A stretch of 14,851 nt of DNA from positions 1 to 14,851 of the forward strand of contig JAOXYB010030233.1 in NCBI GenBank assembly GCA_028565635.1, written 5' to 3'. Below the pieces are notes generated by a model. That model worked only from the letters and a program-made list of their open reading frames with translations, was not told the origin of the DNA and searched no databases. This document shows positions 8,330-14,851 of this stretch, piece after piece. The DNA is from Phoronis ovalis. Its lineage: Eukaryota; Phoronida; Phoronidae. Numbering within the stretch: the first letter of the stretch is position 1; every line of letters starts with the position of its first letter. The position numbers and the translations under genes are program-made.

Positions 8330-11300
8330 CTGAAGTAAAGTTAAAGATTAAAAAACATGGGTGCATGGTTACAATCAGTATATGACTCTTATTAAGGGAA
8401 GGCCAAAACTCGAAGGCAAATAATATTGGTACAATTTACATTGCAATACTATTTAAAGTTTGAAATCTGTATTACATGAGGATAAAAATATTATATGAAC
8501 CAGACTAGTTTAAACACTAGTTTAACCAGTTATCCTCTGATCTGGGCAACATTTGGTTTCAATTTGGGATAGGCTAGAACCCTGTTTCTTAAAGCTGATA
8601 TCCTCTTCAGGAAATAATTAACTGGATGAGAGCTACACTTGTTTTAAATATCTGTTACCATATGAAGCTGCAAGTAAAAGTCAATTAGGATACTGGCTAT
8701 TCTAGTACAAGTTGCCTACTATCCATCTTTGGGGTGTCCATTAGATAACAGGTCAGGTGCCAATATAGAATTACCTACCTTATACAAAACAGCAAAAACC
8801 TATGGTAACTGCTGCCATCTGTTTGTACAGATGCTGAAAGTATCTGATTGGTGATAATTCTATGCTGAATTATTTTTTTTTAATGTGCTGTTTTAATAGT
8901 GCAAAAGGATACACAATGGTTTCTTCCGGATATACTATTTCAGCTTTAAGTGTAAATGGTTGATTGTTTCCTCTACCAACTGTCCACACGGGATATGGAG
9001 TATCCAGTATTGTTGAGACTGAAATTAAAGTACGATCAGAATGTTATTTAAGATTTAGCTCAACATATTTGAAAAGATAACTTTACTAACACAGCACAAC
9101 ATAAGTTCAACAATGTTAGAAAATGATGCTATGTGTAAGACAAATTACAATATTTCAAGAGACAATGGAAGCCACAAATAAGTGTCTAGCGGCAATGCGG
9201 ACATGATGATTGGCTGTTTTAATATCTGTCAGTTAATCCTCCAGTAAACAAAACATTTATGTTATCTTACATTCATAAAGAAAATACCATATGTTACACA
9301 CGACAGTGAGAGTGTTAACTTTATTGATATCGTCCTTACTTTAAAAGAGAATTAACAAGTGCTTATGGTTTGACTTTCGAGTAACTCATTAAAAGATGAC
9401 TTACAGAAACTTTAAACTACATGTACAAAAAAAAAAGAGTTTAAGTATCAGAGAACGTTGGGAAGAATAGTCATTCCAGAATTTCAATACTTACAGTTTC
9501 TTTGTGAATAGCTGCTGAATATTTGTGTCAGATCATAGGTTTCAGCAAATATACTTGTCTTGTCAATAACAGGTGTCTACAAAAACATTATTTTCAATCT
9601 GTATTATACATACTAGATGACAGTGTTAAAATAATAGCCATGCTAATAATGCACAAGTTATTTCAACAAAGTAGGGGGAAACCAGTCTGAATAAATCCAC
9701 AGTCAACTGTCATTATGTTCCTTCAATTTAACAAGAGCAAAATAATCATTAAACTTTGACCAATCGAGATCAGCTTTTCTCTGTGGGATATGACCTATTT
9801 CACTAGCTACTGCTTAATCCAGTGTTATACCTATTATTGTAAGCTGTAGTATGATTGGTGCCTGGAATATTTAGGCACTTCATATAATTATGTAAAAAGG
9901 GATTATCATTTTTCTGCATTTCAAGATAATAAACGAAAATTTGAAGCGGTTATGCCCAAACATTAGTTGCAATGTACGGAACACTAACGGAAAGATTTGC
10001 TCAGACTGGGGGAAATCTGAAAGATTCAAGTTGCTGCGATGCAGTATATAAAGGTAGCAAGCAATTCTCTTAGATAATATCTTCTAAATGACTGTATATA
10101 TGTAGGAAATAAGTAGCCCACTAGAACACTGAAGCAAATACAATAACAAAAAACAATGAAGAAGTTGCACGGATGAGACTGTAAAAAGCGTATAATCTTA
10201 CTTGATTTAGTTTTCCCATTTTAGCCCGATTCACTATAGCAAGTTGGACTTAAAGTGCCCAGAATATCTGGCAGGTTGGTGTGATATATGCATGTTTCAA
10301 CACATAGCATTCATGATTACTACTGATATATCTGCAATGACGTATTTTTCAAGTACAACCTACATTATATCTAGTATCAACTCCTGTGTGCCCAAGATAT
10401 TCTTTCTGTTTAAACTTGAGATCCCCGAGCATAAATAACTGTACGCCAGGTCGTGAGGATTCGTGATGAATGTATGCCATACTCTCCATAGTAAACCTTG
10501 AGTATCGCTAAAAAAAAATATGCAAACATGTTGAAAGAATTACTCGAGGTGAATGAAGATATCTTATGAATGAAACATATACTTACTTGTCACTTGCACT
10601 TATATGTTTGCAGAATTGTATATAATTACCAATAATAATAAATGATTAAGTACATGTTTAAACAATTAACAAGCCTGACAGCTAGGATTGCGAAAACAAT
10701 ATTCCATTTGAACCATTGGTATTAAAGTGGCGAGTACTATATAGCACATCTTATTGGAACTATGAACTTCATGGACAAATTTTAAGCAGTTAAATGAAAG
10801 GATAAGATAGTAAAAGTATACATTTTTGGATAGATACTAAAACTGGAAGATGATGAAACTTTACTTTTCCTGTCTGACACATGATTATGTAATCAGTAAG
10901 GTAATCATTTTGGATAAAAACTCACTTTTTTTTAAGCACAAATTTCAAAAACATCAAGTCCAAAAGCCTGTAGAAATGAAGCTGAAACGGCCAAAAGTAA
11001 CTTTAAACTGATATCCAAAGGTTTGCCTTAGATTTTAAAATAATGTTTCATTCAAAAGTTATGGCTCTACAATATTCATTCACCAGAATTTTAAAATTTC
11101 TTCTGACACCTGTATTTTTGGAAATACATCTCTTAAGAATAAATTAAGCAAAATTTCAAAAGTCCGAGGCTTTATTTCACAACTCAAAGTGCAAAGTGTG
11201 AATAATTATGCCTAAATGGTACTAGCCACCTTAAATCATATTAAATGTTACGCAGTCTCTCACTGGTAATGCGTGGTGTGTATACAAAAAATGTTATTCA

Positions 11301-12659
11301 AACAATAAAAACTTACATATAACTTATACTCAAAGAACAATAAAGCAATGACTGAGTGGACATTTTCTGTATCAAACACTGGCATTTCGAGCTCAAAGTA
11401 TAACTTGTCATACTTTCCATCTCTGTTCGAGTCAGCTTCTCGAGACTGCAAAAGAAATATTCTATTCTGAACAAACTTGCCTGTATACCTTTTGTCTTAA
11501 GTTAGTTTAGATGACAAGTAAAAGTAATTTTGATATTTTCTTTTATTTTTTGGCTCATTTTTGCAGAACATTTGTTGTTCAGCTGATATAATTGAATATT
11601 ACTAGGACTTGTATAACTATCTATTCAACATTAACATGTACTTTTGCAATGATTTCAAATTAACCTCTGACAGCAGTCAAAATAAAGACATTCATTACTC
11701 ATTTCAGAACTATCAGCAAGTGTCAACTTCTGACAACCAGATTACCTAATTCTAAACATCTTGTTTTCTTATTTATAAATAAAATTAAACTGTTATATTT
11801 TTCAGCAAAGAAAAACAAGTTGATACTGTGTACTATGTACCGTATTTTCTCTAATAATCGCCCCGGGGGGGGGCAATTTTTGAAGACCGATCTGAATTAA
11901 TAGGAGATAATCACATTTTAATTCATTATTAATATTATGTGTAGCTGATTAGCTCTTTATTGGGTTTTAAGTACATATGGTACTATCTTTAATAAGTGTT
12001 TTGGCTTGCAAAACAAACTTCGGATCACCTCCATGTAATAATATTTCCAATAGAATTTCCATGCCGAGTATGGCAGAAGGTGATTTACGCTTCTTGCTGA
12101 TGACTTTGACAATAATTGCGTTTCCATGTTGAGCAAGGTGTATACACTGCACAAATTCCTCTAGGTATGTGACCAAAAAAATTAACTTACTGTTTGTTTA
12201 AAGTTTGGAAGTTTTTCTTTTGAAAATAAAATTCCATTACACACAAAGCCGATTTTGTTTGATAAAATCTTCCTTATGTATCGCAAACAATAATTAAAAA
12301 AAAAATCTAAAATATTAATTCCAGGAGTACAAATAAGTTAATAATCGCCCCCTCTCTATTAATCGCCCCCCTTAAAAGCAGTTTTTTTTAATAATTGCCC
12401 AGGGCAATTATTTGAGAAAATACGGTAGATGAGTTTTATCGTGAAGTGCATGAAAATCAATGTCAAAAAACAAAGATTACCTTAACTAACGGAATCCTAA
12501 CATTATTTGTTTGCAGCTGGTTAAAATTTTGAAATGTACTCCAAACAATATAAGATGTACTTTGTGTTCCAGAGTCAATAGATTCTAACATAATTAAAAC
12601 TTCATGCTTGAATTTAATATCAGGTTGTTCTCGGTAGTAATCTTGCCTTTGCCAAAAAC
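8167..12659 (-). CDS. TMEM231: TMEM231, ciliary transition-zone membrane protein (6 exons, 5'-partial)
   Basis: Coding segments in transcript order: 12659-12481, 11445-11317, 10507-10364, 9576-9495, 9018-8913, 8329-8167 (TAA). They total 803 nt, all phases compatible, about 267 residues; human TMEM231 is about 316. TMEM231 belongs to the MKS/B9 complex at the transition zone, which gates membrane proteins entering the cilium. The human gene is linked to Joubert and Meckel syndromes. Matching landmarks are [78 protein letters not shown] and [21 protein letters not shown] large extracytoplasmic domain lies between two membrane segments. The second is in the last exon; the first, with the cytoplasmic N-terminus, is in the missing exon 1. 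Exon 1 must end in phase 1 (G of a Gly codon), and I found no match up to 14851. The first intron is therefore probably longer than 2.1 kb and runs off the window. Confidence 0.96.
8330..8912 (-). other. TMEM231: U12-type (minor spliceosome) intron of TMEM231
   Basis: The 5' splice site reads GTATCCTTTT (8912 downward), matching the U12 donor consensus RTATCCTTT at every position. TCTTTAAC at 8347-8340 differs by one base from the U12 branch-point core TCCTTAAC, and its second A is 11 nt from the 3' end, within the usual U12 range. The intron ends AG and interrupts in phase 2. All other introns here have ordinary GTRRGT-like or weak U2 donors. A tandem ACTAGTTTAA repeat (about 8503-8524) lies inside. 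Confidence 0.85.
8913..9018 (-). CDS. TMEM231: TMEM231 exon, extracytoplasmic domain end
   Basis: Acceptor AATTTCAG, donor GTATCC (U12 type). It encodes [20 protein letters not shown] and [15 protein letters not shown], phases 1 to 2. Human counterpart: VLNDPNPIWLVGRAADAPF. Ending in phase 2 joins GT to A of the last exon (Val) and restores the conserved V(I/V)xYxPGFW junction. Confidence 0.94.
9495..9576 (-). CDS. TMEM231: TMEM231 exon, extracytoplasmic domain
   Basis: Acceptor GTTTTTGTAG, donor GTAAGT. It encodes [20 protein letters not shown] and SSYSQRN, phases 0 to 1. With the next exon it forms an N-F-S glycosylation sequon in the same place as N-V-T in the human protein. Confidence 0.93.
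10364..10507 (-). CDS. TMEM231: TMEM231 exon, extracytoplasmic domain
   Basis: Acceptor TTTTTTTTTAG, donor GTAGGT. It has 48 codons: [40 protein letters not shown] and TGVDTRYN, phases 0 to 0. Human counterpart: MATLVMQSMAFLQSS, GSQLYVNGDLRLQQK, GLDARYN. Reading on past the donor meets TGA after four codons. Confidence 0.94.
11317..11445 (-). CDS. TMEM231: TMEM231 exon with DxNxDGxxD loop
   Basis: Acceptor TTTTGCAG, donor GTAAGT. It has 43 codons: [40 protein letters not shown] and KLY, phases 0 to 0. D-S-N-R-D-G-K-Y-D (11433-11407) has the acidic spacing of a calcium-binding loop and aligns with DRNQDGKTD of human TMEM231. Confidence 0.95.
11964..12176 (-). pseudogene. Open reading segment inside the transposon, possible coding remnant
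   Basis: A 69-codon open frame (ATG at 12176, stop TAA at about 11966-11964) with balanced, coding-like composition, including [20 protein letters not shown], then [18 protein letters not shown] do not recognise the family. It could be a relic of the parental transposase, a captured host exon fragment, or chance. There is no evidence of expression. Confidence 0.25.
12390..12412. repeat. Perfect 11-bp palindrome at the transposon right end
   Basis: AATAATTGCCC, a single A, then GGGCAATTATT. It overlaps the right terminal repeat, so the end could fold into a hairpin. The left end has a weaker counterpart around the run of G and C at 11860-11873. Confidence 0.85.
12481..12659 (-). CDS. TMEM231: TMEM231 exon after first membrane helix
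   Basis: Acceptor TTTTTTCTAG, donor GTAATC. It encodes (G)[20 protein letters not shown], then [39 protein letters not shown], entering in phase 1 and leaving in phase 0. Human counterpart: [21 protein letters not shown] and AWSTFPAFNRLQ. Confidence 0.95.
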
Positions 12660-13157
12660 CTAGAAAAAAGGTGATGAAATAATCCACAAACAAAATTATC
12701 AGGCTCAAAAAATATCAAAATCTAGACATGCAATGAGCTATATTTCGTTTTAAAATAGTCTCCACGCACTAAATCTCTATTATGTCTCTAACAATAATTT
12801 ATGAATTTCTATTGAGTTTTCATTTAGTTTATGGTTACGTTTAAAATTTTAAAAAATTAATAATATGAATTAGGTGAAACTCAAGGTGAGGTTGCATTGC
12901 CATGGCTTTCAAACTAATTGCACTTAACAACACATGTTCATGCCAGGGGCTTGTACTTAAGGTTTCTGTAATTTTTATTTTAATTAATGCAAATGCAAAT
13001 TAAGAATAATGTATCATGTCACTGTGCCAGAAGTATATGCAAACCAAGTGCCTTCCTACGAGGAGACAAATGACGGGTTGATAGTATATAACGTAAGATT
13101 ATGTACTCATACACATTAAGTATGACCTACTTCACGAGGGACAGCTTTGCGGCCAAC

Positions 13158-13247
13158 AGGCCCCCCTTAGGGCCTGGGTTATACATTAAAAGGTGCTTCA
13201 CGACAAGTATAACTTCTTTACCTAAATAGAGGGGAGTATATACCCCC
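13158..13247. repeat. Two G/C-rich hairpin-capable sequences
   Basis: AGGCCC (13158-13163) and GGGCCT (13170-13175) flank a 6-nt loop. GGGG (13231-13234) and CCCCC (13243-13247) flank an alternating purine-pyrimidine GTATATA stretch. They stand out in otherwise AT-rich DNA and adjoin the TTCACCA array, so all three may be parts of one old element. Confidence 0.45.
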
Positions 13248-13253
13248 AGCAGA

Positions 13254-13380
13254 TCACCATTCACCACTTTAAACAATTAAATACAAATCACCATTCCATT
13301 CACCAGCAATTTTTAACCCTCATTCACATTCATCATTAAATAATTCACCATTCACAAAGCTTATCAAAAACAATTCACCA
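13254..13380. repeat. Irregular array of TTCACCA/ATTCAC words
   Basis: TCACCATTC or TTCACCA occurs at 13254, 13288, 13344 and 13374, with partial copies between (CATTCAC at 13299 and 13321). The + strand is strongly poor in G here. It looks like a decayed short tandem repeat. Confidence 0.65.
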
Positions 13381-13503
13381 ATATATCAACTCACAAACTT
13401 CCAATATGCTTCCAAGTCCTGAGAACTTGTTTTTGACATTTATAAGATGCTTTTAAAGGAACATTATCAGTTATTTACATAGAGCTATGATACAATAGTG
13501 TTG

Positions 13504-13625
13504 AACTTTAAGGGTACATTTTCTATGAATAGGATATTAGGAAATCTTTTCAAAATAATAAAAAGATAATAATATTAAACTTTAAGGGCACATTTTCTAG
13601 TATTTTCATTCTACAAATAGGATAT
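13504..13625. repeat. Direct duplication of a segment with AACTTTAAGGG
   Basis: AACTTTAAGGG(T)ACATTTTCTA at 13504-13525 recurs as AACTTTAAGGG(C)ACATTTTCTA at 13578-13599. Each is followed by an ATAGGATAT word (at about 13529 and 13617). The offset is 74 bp with one mismatch across the 22-bp core, so this is a recent local duplication or a two-unit repeat. Confidence 0.8.
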
Positions 13626-14851
13626 GAGTCTTAACCTGTATTTGCACAGATATGATAGAATTACTGAAAAACATTAGTCACTTTATTCTAGATTTGTAAT
13701 GTGAAGTTGCCCTGATCATCTATAACAGCCAATGAGGACATGCATCATGGGAGGACCAAAACAGATCTTTTTGTATTTTTCCTGTGTGTTATGTGTATAT
13801 ATCTTCTGTTTTTATTTAATGTGATATCAAATAAATTTAACTGTATTTTTCTGGATTGGTGCACTTAGCCCGGTGCTTAGGAACAACCATATGCAATCGA
13901 TGTTGCAGTAACTCTGTTCACAACAAATTAGTAGCGCACTGCTGGTTCGACACTTTATAGTGTGATCTTGGAGCACACTTGTGTAAATATACAGTTAAAC
14001 ATATTGGTAAGCAAGCAATTATATACCCATGGTTAAAATATTTGTATTTATGTGGCCATGACTTAATCGATTTGACCACTACGTAGTGCTGGTGCGAACA
14101 TGTAAAAATCACTTATAAAATCAACATTAGCAATCACAAATAAAAAGATCGTCTTTTTAAATTATAGTCATTAAAATTTACGCGTTGAGTATTTATTTTT
14201 CAAGCAAATGCAAGCAGCTATGCAAGTTGAGTGTAAAATTTACCGGAGCGTCAATACGGGTTCACCTGACAATTATCAAACATATTTTTGACGTTCTAGG
14301 CAAAATGGAAAAACTTTTCAAAAATGTACTTTGTAAAATAACCATTTCGAGCCCAAAAATGTGTGTCTAAGATAAAAATTGTATGACTAGTTTCATTTAT
14401 AAGAAATCCCATTCAAATGTATAGGCGGAGTTAATTTAACGTCCTTGAGCATTTATTCTGAGAAAATTCTAATAATAATGAATTTCTCTTGGAGTTTTAT
14501 TGCAAGCTGCATGTGTGCCAAAAATCAAGTTCATACAGTAAGCCACTCACTCTACTCAAACATTATTAATGCATGCACAAATACAATCAATCAGTGGAAG
14601 AATTCTATGGCTGCAAACCTGGGTTAAATATGAAAGTAGTGGCTGGGTGAAGGGAAGGACATTCATTTTCGAGAATCGTTTGTTTTTGGAAAATAAACAG
14701 AATTACTGAAAAGTCGAATGAGTTTGTGACTGAAATTTGAAAAATAGCCATTTGTGCTCAGGTCGGTACAAAAACTGAGTGCAGGGATTGAAGTTTTGGT
14801 GCTTAAATTTTAGTTTAAAGCTGCAATCATACCAAAAAAGGGGTAAAAATG

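Larger units (their letters stand above)
11840..12425. mobile_element. 586-bp TA-flanked inverted-repeat DNA transposon (MITE-like)
   Basis: The left end CCGTATTTTCTC(T)AATAAT(C)GCCC is mirrored at the right end as CCGTATTTTCTC(A)AATAAT(T)GCCC on the opposite strand, about 25 bp with few mismatches. TA dinucleotides sit immediately outside both ends (11838-11839, 12426-12427), as expected of a TA target-site duplication. Extra copies of TAATCGCCCC near the right end (12341 and 12359) look like subterminal repeats. There is no transposase-length frame, so it is non-autonomous. It lies in TMEM231 intron 11446-12480. TA targeting would fit Tc1/mariner or related superfamilies; the family is not determined. 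Confidence 0.85.
12660..14851. other. Non-coding right flank, probably TMEM231 intron 1
   Basis: It starts at the TMEM231 acceptor (CTAG, 12663-12660 on the - strand). No segment resembling the TMEM231 N-terminus and no other gene was found on either strand. The short frames of 60-64 codons at 13918-14112, 14185-14370 and 14445-14627 resemble nothing I know and look like chance. Several short repeats are listed separately. Confidence 0.6.

Noticed and set aside
8816-8833. CATCTGT/ACAGATG hairpin in the U12 intron, considered as a small RNA precursor
   Set aside because: The 7-bp stem with a 4-nt loop does not extend outward; far too short for a microRNA precursor.
10244-10438. 64-codon + strand frame
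   Set aside because: It lies mostly opposite TMEM231 exon 10364-10507 and shows no family features.
13195-13260. Candidate TMEM231 exon 1 before a GTAAAG donor on the - strand
   Set aside because: The phase-1 frame reads VVNGDLLGVYTPLYLG, which does not resemble the TMEM231 N-terminus and is closed by a stop just upstream.
14184-14461. Two similar TTGAG(T/C)ATTTATT words, considered as ends of a repeat
   Set aside because: The similarity does not extend beyond about 13 bp and no borders or duplications are visible.

Overview
The window is animal nuclear DNA: visibly AT-rich, intron-rich (GT-AG introns of about 200-1035 nt) and littered with short dispersed repeats. The two genes are recognisable orthologues of vertebrate cilium genes. 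Their divergence, the intron style and the GGTATAAATATGG-type repeat at the left end suggest a lophotrochozoan, most likely a bivalve mollusc. That placement is inference, since nothing diagnostic of a species is visible.

Layout. Positions 1-884 hold a degenerate repeat block that lies upstream of, or inside the first intron of, BBS4. Positions 885-7203 on the + strand carry thirteen coding exons of BBS4, the TPR-repeat subunit of the BBSome. Every junction keeps the reading frame and follows the GT-AG rule; only the N-terminal exon(s) are missing. Positions 7204-8166 are two facing 3' UTRs with a compact shared polyadenylation zone at about 7887-7922. Positions 8167-12659 on the - strand carry the last six coding exons of TMEM231, a two-pass membrane protein of the ciliary transition zone (MKS/B9 complex). 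Its first exon is not found. Its intron 11446-12480 contains a 586-bp TA-flanked inverted-repeat transposon. Its last intron (8330-8912) has the signature of a U12-type (minor spliceosome) intron. Positions 12660-14851 show no exon, only short repeats and hairpins.

How the genes relate. BBS4 works in the BBSome, which carries membrane cargo in and out of cilia. TMEM231 helps build the transition-zone gate that the BBSome crosses. They sit tail to tail, so they share a 3' end zone and not a promoter. Exon calls were made by eye, by splice signals, phase continuity and similarity to remembered human protein sequences. No alignment was run.
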